From: Xenoacremonium recifei
Taxonomy: Eukaryota; Ascomycota; Sordariomycetes; Hypocreales; Nectriaceae
Assembly: GCA_012184525.1 (NCBI GenBank)
Contig: WOFQ01000055.1
Coordinates: forward strand, 184,980 to 248,979
Length of the DNA: 64,000 nt
Direction of reading: 5' to 3'
This document shows positions 54,470-64,000 of the stretch, one piece after another. A program made the translations under genes and the position numbers. The notes under the pieces are model-generated. The model was not told the DNA's origin, did no database searches, and saw only the letters and a program-made list of their open reading frames with translations. How positions within the stretch are numbered: the first letter of the stretch is position 1; each line of letters starts with the position of its first letter.

Positions 54470-55790
54470 ATGGTGGACACCTTGTACGGCCTCGTCGCCC
54501 ACGAGGGTATCAACCCTCAGCGAGCAGAGATGCTCGCCAGGCCGGCCGAGGTAGATGAGACTGACACCCGGCCTGTTGTTTTCAAGCTGAGTGTTTCGCC
54601 TGAGCCACAGATCACGGGTGCAAATCTTGAGCCTGTGGGAAACCCTTCTGATCCCGTCATCAGACGAGCGGTTGATGGTGTGCTCCCTCCCCTCAGTATG
54701 GAGAGGCAGAGGGAGAGGGAGATGTCCAAGAAGGCTGTGGCTTATCATCACCCAGCCGAGGCGCTTGCTCCTCCGAACAGGCAAGCGAGTGTTCCTCTGA
54801 AGCGACCACCAAGCATGGCTCCCCTCCCCGAGAACCCGAAAAAGAAGAAGGCCAAGAAGCAGAACAAAGTCAACCAGGCCAACCAGCTTCTTTTTACCCC
54901 AGTGCCTAAGCTGGATATCCCCAACTTGGGACCTCGTGAGTCTTCCAGGAGATTAACAGATCGCATACTGACCAGTCTTGCAAGCTCCACCGGAAGACTG
55001 CCACACCAAGTACCTCCAGTCTCTCCTCGAGAGCCGACCGTTCCGTCTTGACTTTCAGGCATACGGCAGGGACCGCTCCCTTGGCCGTGACCAGAAGCTT
55101 GAGCTCCAGTCCTCTGTGGCTGGGCTGTTGCAGCTCAAGATGATCGCCAAGATGAAGGACATCCCCATCTTGAACATCCCGCAAACTATGGCCCAGATCC
55201 TCGACCCTGGTTTTGTCTTTAGCCAGAGTATCAAGGGAGTGATCCTGGAAGATATCTGGTCCGGCTTGTCGCTGGAGAAAAAGCGCAAATATTGTCGCCA
55301 GCTTCGATTCATCCTCACGCGCATGCATCAACCGGGTTTCACGGGCCCATCGGGGCCACTCGGCTCAGCAATCTCTGGGATGTATAGGCTACTCCTTGAC
55401 AAGCATGCTGATCACACATATTATGCAATCCGCGAACGGGGCGAGAAGGCCCAGTTCGTGGCTTTCCTTCTCTCATCGATGTATGACTCCGTTCCAAAGG
55501 CCGTCTTGAATTCTCTTGCTACTCGTTTCAGCCCGACGCACAAGCTTGTTCTGGCTCACGGCCACATCAGCCCCAAGAACATTATCGTGAGGGAGGAAGT
55601 TATCGTGGCCATCACAGGCTGGGACTTTTCTGGCTGGTATCCTTGCTGGTGGGACTACGTCAAATTCTTCGAAGCCAGAACGCGGGACGAGAACGAGGAT
55701 TGGTACGATTTTGCCGGAGAAATATTCGAACGATCGTTCCCCATGGAGTTGGCCGCTTACCAAGGGGTTGTGCGGTGTCAACGCCGTTGA
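54470..55790 (+). CDS. APH/choline-kinase-like protein, probable pseudokinase, 2 exons
   Basis: Exons are 54470-54935 and 54985-55790 (intron 49 nt), giving 423 aa. Residues 1-155 are disordered, with Pro-rich and Lys-rich parts (NPKKKKAKKQNK). The second half follows the layout of fungal aminoglycoside-phosphotransferase-like kinases: IPILNIPQTMAQI, VILEDIWSGLSLEKKRKYCR, LRFILTRMHQPG, KLVLAHGHISPKNIIVREE and ITGWDFSGWYPCWWDYVKFF. Where the family has HGDxxPxN, this protein has His-Gly-His. Where the family has the metal-binding Asp of the IDWE motif, it has Gly (TGWD). Loss of both acidic residues argues against phosphotransfer. It may act as a binding protein, or be decaying. The frame is otherwise intact. 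Confidence 0.72.
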
Positions 55791-56261
55791 GGCAACCCAC
55801 ATGGGATTTCTCATTCCCGGCTTGGCTCCTGCGGTAAGCTCCTGGCTGCCACCTCTGAACAAAGTACACCTCCTCCGTGTCGGCCAATCGCATCTTTATT
55901 CGTCGGAAAGCTCGTCGGCTAGGGATGGGGAGACGGAAAGCATGTTCGGTGATGTGAATGGTCAGTTGTTCCTGTTAGTTTGACTTGGGGTGGAACTATT
56001 TTATTGGTATGGAAAGTCTTGTAGGGAGAAACAGAGAGTCTTCGTTAGGGGGAGGCCTCATGAGGAAGCTTGCTTGGACCGAAAGTAAGACTCGGGTTGT
56101 TGAAAGATCGAGGTAGAGAACGCGTTGTCAGATACATCTCTCAATGTCAATAACGAGGGGCAAGAAATGTTATTTGTTGATTCGATTGTCGATCCAGGTT
56201 CGTCTGTATCATACATTAACCACACAGCTCCAGTCTAGTCCAAAAACCTCCTTCCACATCT
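55791..56261. other. Convergent spacer between the kinase-like gene and sod2
   Basis: The two flanking genes end facing each other. The DNA holds 3' UTR material only, AT-rich from 56130 to 56260. Confidence 0.5.
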
Positions 56262-57060
56262 CTATTTCTCGAATCGCTTGGCGACAGTGCCCCAGTTGAT
56301 GACATCCCAAATGGCACTGAAGTACTCGGCCTTGCGGTTCTGGTACTGGAGGTAGTAGGCGTGCTCCCAAGCGTCGATACCCATCAAAGGCTCGAGGTTG
56401 CCGGTGACAGGGTCCTGGTTAGGTCGAGTGACGATGCTGAGGGTGCCTGAAGTCTTGTCCTTGACGAGCCAGGCCCAGCCAGAGCCCTGGATGCCGGCGA
56501 GCGCAGTGTTGGCCTGCTTCTGGAGATTCTCGAAGGAGCCGAAATCCTCGTTGATAGCGGTCTTCTGGGGTTAGCAACCAACTTGTCTGCCAGCCATGTT
56601 GTCGAGGGGGAATCCTTTGCGTACCAGAAGCTTGCCCTCGGGCTCACCACCGCCACCCTTGCCGTTAGGCGCCAAGTTCTCCCAGAACAGGGAGTGGTTG
56701 AGGTGGCCACCACCGTGGAAGTTGAGGAGGGGCGCCTGGGCAGCAGCAGCTTTGGCGTCACCCTTGGCCTGGGCCTCGGCAACGGCCTCAACGGCAGCAT
56801 TGAAGCCGTTGACATAGGTCTGGTGGTGCTTGGTGTGGTGCAGCTCCATGATCTGGCCGGAGATGTAGGGCTCGAGCGCGCCGTAGTCGTCTGCGATAGC
56901 CGGTCAGCATGTGATGGCGGGAATCGTTATCGCGGGAAGGAAGCTCACAGGAGAGGTCGGGGAGGGTCGCCTTGCCGCGCACGAAGCTGGCGGATGCCAC
57001 GGCGGCGAGGGGCTTTGCGCGGGCGGCGCGCAGGGCGGAGGTTCGGAGGAGAGCAGCCAT
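56262..57060 (-). CDS. sod2: Mitochondrial Mn superoxide dismutase, 3 exons
   Basis: Exons are 57060-56949, 56890-56625 and 56564-56262, with introns of 58 and 60 nt; 226 aa. It dismutates superoxide in the mitochondrial matrix. Residues 1-31 are Arg/Ala-rich without acidic residues, a mitochondrial presequence. The core follows: LPDLSYDYGALEPYISGQIM, then ELHHTKHHQTYVNGFNAA with the first metal His, and HGGGHLNHSLFWENLAPNGK with the second. The last block, MGIDAWEHAYYLQYQNRKAE, supplies the Asp and third His. Gly/Gln positions follow the Mn type rather than Fe. The promoter is shared with PSF3 in divergent orientation. Confidence 0.97.
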
Positions 57061-57943
57061 GATGGGGAGCTGGATATATCCGAGGAACGAGTTAGCTCAG
57101 TTATCGCAGACGGTCAATTGGGAGATTCGAAATGGTATAAGAAATACTATTCGAGAGCCTGAAAGCCTGGCGAGGAAGTGAAGTCGGGGAAGGGGGACAG
57201 TTGACTTACGGGTTCCGTTGGCGGTTATGTTGGTGGTGGTGATGATGTCAAGGTCGAAGAATGTTCGGGATTTTGGGGGAATTGCCGATTGAGCTCAGGC
57301 TTTCGTCACTGGCGCAGGGAAGGAAGGATGGATCGGGTAGAGGGGGAGCTTGGGCCGCTGTGGCTGGAATGCGATAGCTGTGGCTTCTAGTGTGGCGGGA
57401 GCTTAGAGTAGAGGAGCGACGCAGTTAACACGAAACGGCAACTACAGATAGCCCGTCTGTATCTAAGATAAGATCCTGATTGATTGTTTCCATTCATCTT
57501 CACATCGCAGTTTTAAATTGGCCCTTTCTCTGTGATTTACCCGTACTATCCGGGACTCAGCATCGCGACTTCAAATTCCTGACAATGACGTCGCAGCCAA
57601 TTACAAATAACCGTCCCAACTCCTCGGCATCCCGTCGCATTTAGCTCGGCCTCGTGCATCGGAGCCGAATCTCATTCGGATTTCCAGCTCATAAAGACGC
57701 AACCGATCTCGGCGCTAGTAAAAGGACAATGTTTATGAGAAACTCGAACAAGAATCCGATTCGCGGCCAATGGGATTCTGCGGATTCCCAAGGTGACTGG
57801 AGGTGAGTGGGCTGCGGGAGAGCACGGGATTATGTCATCGGCCGCCGGCTTAGACGCGTCCCGCGGGGCAGAAGCGCGTCTAGACATCTCAAGCTGGCGA
57901 CTACCTACAACCAGCTGTCGCCTGTTCGAGTCGATAACTCGCC
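57061..57943. promoter_or_regulatory. Divergent sod2/PSF3 promoter region
   Basis: An 883-bp spacer between two divergent starts. A CRE-like TGACGTCG lies at 57586-57593 directly before a CCAAT box at 57597-57601, and a second CCAAT lies at 57767-57771. CRE and CCAAT elements are known binding sites of bZIP and Hap factors in fungal stress genes. Their use here is inferred. Confidence 0.5.
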
Positions 57944-58534
57944 ATGTCGTACTACGATATTGATGCCATCCTCACGGATGCCGAAGTCAGTCTCCCAATT
58001 CTACCCCTCTCACCAGTCCTAACCTCTGCGCAGAAAGTACCCTGCACGTTCGAGCTCGACGTCCCCTACCTCGGCCACCTCGACAACTCAACCTCCGGCC
58101 TCAAGCCTGGCACAGCCCTCAGTCTGCCTCTCTGGCTCGCCGAAATGCTCGCACTAGCCTCCACGGGCGACGATGCACCCGCGCCCCTAACACTCAACCT
58201 TCCGCCCTGCCTGTCAGAAGCAGTCGTGGCCGCCCTCAAAGCAGACCCGCGCGCGGTGCCGCTGCGCGACCAGAGCGCACATTTCTACGGCGTTGGCGTA
58301 CGAATGCTGGATCTATTTGACGAGAGAGCGCTGGCAGGCGTGTTGCGAAAGACGTGGGTGGTCAGGGCGGGCGAAGTCGGTGTGCATGCGCGGAAGGGCG
58401 AGGAGGGCGGCTGGAGGGCTGGAGGAGAGGAGTTTTTGGCGGGGTTGGAGGAATGGGAGAGAGGGTTGTTTCGGAGAGGGCATGATGGCGGGAAGGGTGG
58501 GAAGGAGTGGATGGACAAGGTGAAGAAAGGTTGA
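57944..58534 (+). CDS. PSF3: GINS complex subunit PSF3, 2 exons
   Basis: Exons are 57944-57985 and 58034-58534, giving 180 aa. Psf3 is part of GINS, which with Cdc45 and MCM forms the replicative helicase. The N-terminus MSYYDIDAILTDAEKVPCTF is the Psf3 hallmark. It only appears if the 48-nt intron (57986-58033, GTCAG...GCGCAG) is removed. The intron is a multiple of three without a stop, so an unspliced reading adds 16 residues (VSLPILPLSPVLTSAQ) and keeps the frame. Later conserved parts are LDVPYLGHLDN, TALSLPLWLAEMLA and HFYGVGVRMLDLF. The C-terminal region is Gly/Lys-rich. The promoter is shared with sod2. Confidence 0.92.
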   Translation: MSYYDIDAILTDAEVSLPILPLSPVLTSAQKVPCTFELDVPYLGHLDNSTSGLKPGTALSLPLWLAEMLALASTGDDAPAPLTLNLPPCLSEAVVAALKADPRAVPLRDQSAHFYGVGVRMLDLFDERALAGVLRKTWVVRAGEVGVHARKGEEGGWRAGGEEFLAGLEEWERGLFRRGHDGGKGGKEWMDKVKKG

Positions 58535-61287
58535 GATGGAGGTGGTGATATACCCCTGGCTATGAGGAATGCGATTATGAGGAACGGCTGGATGGTCTGT
58601 TTTGATCTTGGGAAGTGTTGGGAGGGGAATGATCTACGACTCTGGAATCAGGCAGGGTCAATTGCAACGATACATGAGTTCAATGAGATACAGATATTAA
58701 CATTGAGAGTTCTGGGACCACAGCGGAGTAGCGACTATACAATCCAGATCTATTCATGCTAGAATAGCATGTCCGAAAGGGTAACCTAGGAGTCCAATAT
58801 TTTTTAGGGACACGGCTCGGGGAATGTTTTTAGATTGAATTTACATGATTTCAATAAGATGTCGTATTGACATTGGGTTATCCTCTCGTTCGCTGACATA
58901 AGAACGTCAAGATAGGAAGGGGTAGGTACTGGAGGAGTCCACCTTCCGTTTTGACCGCCACGATGTCCCTTAATTGATGCCTTGTCGTGCCTACAGGACT
59001 GGAGCTTCTTTTCCTTTCATTGACCTTACATACGCAATTGAACCGCAAGAATGTCGTAATTCGGTATCCGGAGCCCGAAGCCACGATGGCTCTCTCGGCT
59101 CACACCTCGCCTATCTTTTACGGTGCATCTCCAGTTCCAAGTTCGCTTGTTTCGCATCCCATCCAATACCAGCCGAGACTTGGGTCGTGGAGAACTAGTG
59201 TTGGAGAACTTCTTCCTAGTTTATGCAATACAGGGGATAAACGTTGAGGGGGTGCTTTGATGAAGGATGAGAAGGCATGTGAGAGAATCCTTGTCGACGG
59301 GTTAATCCTGCTGGGCCCTCGCAACTGACAGATGCCAGGTTTCCATCGAGAGCCGAAACTACTCCGGAAGTAGTAATGAAACACCGTTCCGAGGACGAGA
59401 ATAGCGAGTTCCGGAATCATGTCATGAGACGAGTCTCGATGCCGATCAAATCACCGTGGACAGGCCTAGCTCTGTCCGGGGAGGCCAGCCGTCGAGTCCA
59501 ACGACGGTGAAGTCGTAACGCTTACTTAGCGTCCAAGCGCACCAAAGCCAAAGCCCCCGAAAAGATGATGGAAAGACGGCTTCTCAGTTTTGAGGTGGAC
59601 GCTGCAGCTTCGCTTTAGTGAGGCCGGTTGATCGTCATCTCAACGGTCAATGTGCATCAGATACGCGCCCTCAGCCACCGGGAGGGTATCATCATGCATA
59701 CGGGCGGAGCTCAGTATCAGGCGCTGCTTGGTGAGGCTATCTCGAGCTACTCTTGAAAGTGCACTCCTATCCGTAGCGTTTCAGGGTTATCATTACAACG
59801 GCATCTCTTATCATGCCAGTGTTATCTGCAGCGTCCACCCCAGAATTATGAGGCGAGCGGTGCTTCGTGATACCCTGGTCCATCCAATGCCAAGAACATC
59901 ACCGCCTCTTGCTACGCCGCGGAAGCATAAGCAGGTCTCCTCTTCGGCCTCAACCGCAGTCCTGCACACCTGATTCGCCGTGCAGAAAGGCAAAGACTTC
60001 AACAGGATCCTTTGTGACACTCTCCAACTGATTAATCACACCTTACGAAGGCGCGTGTGAAGGTCTCGTCAGCCTCACTATGCAGCCACAATCACTCGAG
60101 CACAGATCGACAGTAAAAGAATCCCCAACAGGTTAAGCAACACAATGCGCTTGTGCTGCGGGGATGAATCTCGACCTGATCTTCAACGCCTTGTCTCCTT
60201 CAGTGTCACGCTAAGCCTCCTTTTCTGTTACGAGAGAGCATAACGGACAAGGCCGGATAAGTCGGGACCTTCCTAGTCGTTAGCAGACAAGAGAGCATCA
60301 CGCAAGAGGAGAATCAGAATGCATCGTTTCAAGCGTGCGTTTTCAGCACGAAATTGCCGGCTCAACTGCTACGTCTCAAGCCAACTATGGTAAGTGTACA
60401 ACGTCCAGTACTGTTCCAACTGGACGAGGAAGCAGGCACATATCCCAATGCCTGAAGAAGTTCCTGTGTAGACAGGCCTTTTGTTCGACCACCGGTCCGT
60501 TGTCCGCCATCAAAATCAAGAAAGAAACCCAAAGAACACCTTGCTATGCACCTCGCTGAACCATGATCCAAACAACTATCCAAGTTGTCCGTCGAAACGC
60601 CCTTCCCAAAATCCGGCTCTGCGGCAGTGGATAATTATACAGCCAAAGCGACAAGCAAACTCCTCTTTTCCCACTTCCTGAAGACCCCGTTCCTGAACCT
60701 GCTCCATGCCGACCTCACGATCAAAGCGCTTTCGATCGTGCCAATAATTATAACGTTGAAGGTGCCGAGAAGTGCTCGGCTTGAGGCTCCCAATAAGGGT
60801 AGCCAACGTGAGATGTAAAACGTATTCCCACCAGTTTCCATAGGAGGGACACCGGGGCAACTGAAAAGCCCCGATGAGCGACGCCATATCGGCGGAAACA
60901 ACATGATTGAAAAAGCATTAAGCGGCGAAGGAAATCAAACTGGTGAACAAGAATAGCAAGAACCAACTCCATATGAAAAGGCGTGTCAAGACCAGGCAAG
61001 ACAGCAGCACGAGATCTCACATCTCGGCTAGAAGAACAATCATAGCAAGTCGTAAGTCATCAACTTTTTTTTTGTCTTTTTTTTTACTTTTTCTTTTTTT
61101 TCCTCTCCTCTTTCTTCTTCTCTCTTTTTCTCTTGCCCTTGATCACGCGACAAGCAACATCGAACAGCAAGATCAAGCGTAACAGAGTCGTGGAAACTGG
61201 TGGAAGGCAAGAATTTGGTGAGCCAAGAATAGAAAGCTTGGAGACTCAGAGAGTCCTGACTCTCATATCGATGCAAAGGCATTGCAT
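58535..61287. other. Spacer between PSF3 and the C2H2 gene
   Basis: A 2.75-kb stretch in which I see no gene. Open frames are short and overlapping on both strands (for example 59.0-59.4 and 60.3-61.0 kb), without splice-joined continuity or family motifs. A pyrimidine-rich tract with long T runs lies at 61060-61140, near the 3' end of the C2H2 gene. Ancient relics cannot be excluded. Confidence 0.45.
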
Positions 61288-63205
61288 CTAATAGAAGATG
61301 GGAATCTCATTAGGCGCAATGGTGGCGCTGAAGGCAGACATTTCCTGGTCGAAGGAGATATCGCCGCTGATGGCACTCATCGGAGACGAGTCGGAGAAAT
61401 CTGAGTAGCCTAGGGTGACTGAGGACGGTGACATCTCATTTGACAGGGCCATGCTGGTCGACTTTGAGAGCAGTCTCGGGTCAGCACTGTCCACGCCATA
61501 GGCAGAGTTGAACATGATGTCCTCGCCCATCATATCGGCAACGTCAACAGATGTATCAGCCTGGTCTTCTTCGATATCCTCATCATCGGCAGCGTCAGCA
61601 GACTCAGCACTGTCAGAGCCGTCGTAGTTGACCATGATCTCTTCGAACCACTCCTTCAGCTCGTTCATGGAAGGCCAGTCACCGCCACCCTTACCACCAC
61701 GCTTCTCATCGCCGCCCTTCTTGCCGCGAGGGGTCTTGGGCTTGAAGTGGGTGCGGCGGAGATGCGCAGCGGCGTTGTAGTATGCACCGTACTGCTTGCC
61801 AGAGATACAGGCCTTGCACTTGCTCAGAGGGTTGACGGCCTCGACCTTGGGCTGGATGCCACGCTTGCTGGGGTCGAAGCAGACGAACTTGCGCACCTTC
61901 ATGACATGCTTAGCGCTGAAATGCCGTCGCAGCTCGTGCTCGCCGCGGAAGCCATCCGGATGCTCGTTGCACTGGTCACAGAAGACGCGGGGGCGTTTAG
62001 GACGTTGGTAGCCAGCCTTGTTGACAGGCAGCTTGTGGTCCTTCTTGTGCAGCAACACGTTGTGTTGGATTGTGGACGGATCCTGTGGCTTGGGCAAGAT
62101 ACTGGCCTTGCTGGCCTGCAGCACGCGCTCGCGGGCCTCCTTGGCACGGCGCTCGAGATTGGAGTTGACGCTGCAGGCGCTGGTATTTGAGACGGAGCGC
62201 TCCATATGAGACGACGCCGAGGATGACGACAGGAGAGAGCTGCTGGTCGTGCCCGAGGAGGCATACTGGTGCGGCGCCATGGGAGGCAGGCTGGCGCCCA
62301 GGCCGATGAGATCCTGCTCAGTGGCCGGACGCTTGCCATTGGAGTTGGTCGGCGAGAGAGCCTCGGAGCCGATATAGTTGTCGATGTGCGACTGCGAGGA
62401 CGTCAGCCGGGCCATGTTGGCGCCGGCGATCTCACCCCAGGAGCTGTTCTGGCGTGTAAGTGGGCTCGCTGTCTCGGCCGCCGAGGTGCCCGAGATCATC
62501 GAGGGACAGGTCGATGGAATCGGGAAGTAGGCGTGCTCTGGCGAGAGGTTGAAGCTACCGGCGGCGAAATAGGGCAGGCCAGTTTCCATATTGGCGATGA
62601 ACTCGCTCGGGTCGACGCCAACGTCCAGCAGCGTGGTGCCCTCCTGGACGCTGGGCAGGCGTTGTGAGTGGCCGCCCTGGAGAGACTGGTTGGCCGGCTC
62701 ATCTTGCGATGAGTAGTAGCGATCTATGGCGGCGTTGGGCAGCGCAGACACAGGCCCGGTCTGGATGAAGGGCATGGGCATGCTCGACTCGGATCGATTT
62801 GAGACGCTGCGGTCCATGGCGTGTGTGGCCGGCGACTGCTGAGAGAAAGCTCTCCGCTGCCGCTTATGCGCCATGAAGGCAGATTCTGATTCCTATGGGA
62901 TATTGTTAGGATGCTAGTGGAGGAGAAGGGGATATCTTGTGTCAACATACTGTCATCGAGTGCATGTGCGAGGGGTAGATGGTCGACTTGCTACGTGCAA
63001 GGGCACTACTTCGCGGTGACACGACGATGCCATGGTCGAAGGCGGGAGCGGCAGACTGGACGACGGGTGACTCGACAGTGATGCCGTTCAATATCGACTG
63101 CTGGTCGACAACGAGCCGCAGCTGGTTGTTCTGTGCAGCAAGCTGTTGGTTCCGTGCCCGCTCCTCTTCTAGCTGACGTTGGAGCTCCTCGACGGTGCTG
63201 TTCAT
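61288..63205 (-). CDS. C2H2-type transcription factor with N-terminal coiled coil, 2 exons
   Basis: Exons are 63205-62951 and 62892-61288 (intron 58 nt), giving 619 aa. Splicing joins HMHSMT to ESESAFMAHKRQRR in frame. Residues 1-35 (MNSTVEELQRQLEEERARNQ, then QLAAQNNQLRLV) form a coiled coil. A long Ser-rich middle follows. A zinc-binding region near residues 380-480 holds FCDQCNEHPDGFRGEHELRR followed by HFSAKH, a C2H2 finger with a wide first loop. A second Cys/His set is CKACISGKQYGAYYNAAAHL followed by RRTH. The C-terminus is acidic (DSAESADAADDEDIEEDQAD), likely an activation domain. I recall this architecture from many ascomycetes, mostly uncharacterised. The next minus-strand upstream region runs to the window end. 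Confidence 0.86.
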
Positions 63206-64000
63206 GTTTTGGCAGACGGAGGAACAGAGACGTGAGGCGACGATGTTTAGGATGGACAGGCACCAGGGGATGGAAAGGTTGGTTGCGAGGCGATGTCAGA
63301 CGGAGCTGAGGTCGCCTTGGAGTAAGTGATCGACGACGATGGGCTCGACGAGCTGTCTCTTTCACACTCTAGATGAAGTGGATTAAGGTACAGTGATGTG
63401 GGCTTCAGATTCACGCAACAAGCGTTAAACACGTCCAACAGCCGCGATATGCGGACAACAAGGTCAGACGGGGGGTTTAGCTAGAGTGCGTGCGTGCGTG
63501 CGTTGCTCGGAAGATCCGAACAAAATAACAAGATGACAAGACGAAGCAAGACAAGACAAGAGAGGAGCAAGAGCGAAAGTTTGAGGCGAAGACTGGCGAC
63601 AGGACGGTTAAGAAGGAATCCCAGGCTCCGGCGATGAACGATGAGAAGGCGGCCAGTTGTTGGACGAGGCTTCCAGATGGTCCCCACCGCGCGGACAGGG
63701 ACCAGGGGTTATGGACTGGGGGAGTCGAGCAAAAGGACGGGACAGGGATCAGTGGTGAAGTGTCGATAGCGTGGTGGGTGTGTGGGAGCCAGAGGAGAGG
63801 CCCGTCCCAGCCGTTAGAGAGAGCGAGCGCGAGAAAGATTGGCTGCTAGCCCGGCCAGTGGGGGAGCTGACAGGCAATGTGACGACTGGAGGACACGTCT
63901 TACAGGTCCTTTGGGGGTGATGGAGGGGGGGGGGAGGTGGGAGGGGGGAGGGCCTCAGCAAACACTCACCCCCCCTGAAGAGCACCTCAGACGCCCCGGG
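63206..64000. other. Upstream region of the C2H2 gene
   Basis: It holds a (GTGC) tract near 63485-63503 and long G runs at 63920-63950. Probably leader and promoter of the C2H2 gene. No second gene is supported before the window ends. Confidence 0.5.

Overview
The window is nuclear DNA of a filamentous ascomycete (Pezizomycotina, most likely a Sordariomycete of the Hypocreales type). Genes are broken by short introns of about 48-108 nt with GT...AG borders and CTAAC/CTGAC-like branch sites. GC content is moderate to high, spacers are about 1 kb, and the gene set (Zn2Cys6 regulator, Pex14/17-type peroxin, CCG-9-type trehalose enzyme, flavohaemoglobin, mitochondrial Mn-SOD) is typical of moulds. 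There are no operons, CRISPR arrays or prokaryotic features. Species cannot be fixed from the sequence alone.

Region 1 (0.5-25.7 kb) is gene-dense. In order it holds: an F-box protein (-), BRX1 ribosome biogenesis factor (-), RAB11/Ypt3 GTPase (-), a 1409-aa chromodomain protein (+), a Pex14/17 peroxin (-), the INO80 subunit IES2 (+), the RNA polymerase I subunit RPA43 (+), an FHA-like protein (-), a secreted sulfatase (+), the complex I subunit NDUFB7 (+) and a seven-helix terpene cyclase of the PaxB/Pyr4 type (+).

Region 2 (25.7-40.6 kb) is a gene-poor block of about 15 kb, rich in simple repeats and G-tracts. The only gene I can support there is a four-exon, 90-aa Cys/His-rich protein on the minus strand (31.3-31.7 kb), which no single open reading frame reveals. 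An 11-bp word, GGGGGGGCGTG, occurs five times between 26.3 and 49.0 kb, only in non-coding DNA.

Region 3 (40.6-64 kb) holds: a polyQ Zn2Cys6 regulator (-), flavohaemoglobin (-), a decayed fragment of 18S rRNA with RIP-like transitions (+), a 570-aa secreted protein of unknown function (-), a trehalose phosphorylase/synthase (ccg-9 type, +), an APH-like probable pseudokinase (+), Mn-SOD (-) and GINS subunit PSF3 (+) sharing a divergent promoter, and a C2H2 regulator with an N-terminal coiled coil (-).

Most genes are unrelated housekeeping functions: ribosome production (BRX1, RPA43), chromatin and replication (IES2, chromodomain protein, PSF3), vesicle and peroxisome traffic (RAB11, Pex14/17), respiration (NDUFB7) and stress defence (Mn-SOD, flavohaemoglobin, trehalose). 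The less described items are the terpene cyclase with no biosynthetic neighbours, the small Cys-rich gene, the repeated G7CGTG word, the 18S relic and the pseudokinase. Exon borders were derived by hand from reading frames, splice consensus and family alignment from memory; no database search or transcript evidence was available.
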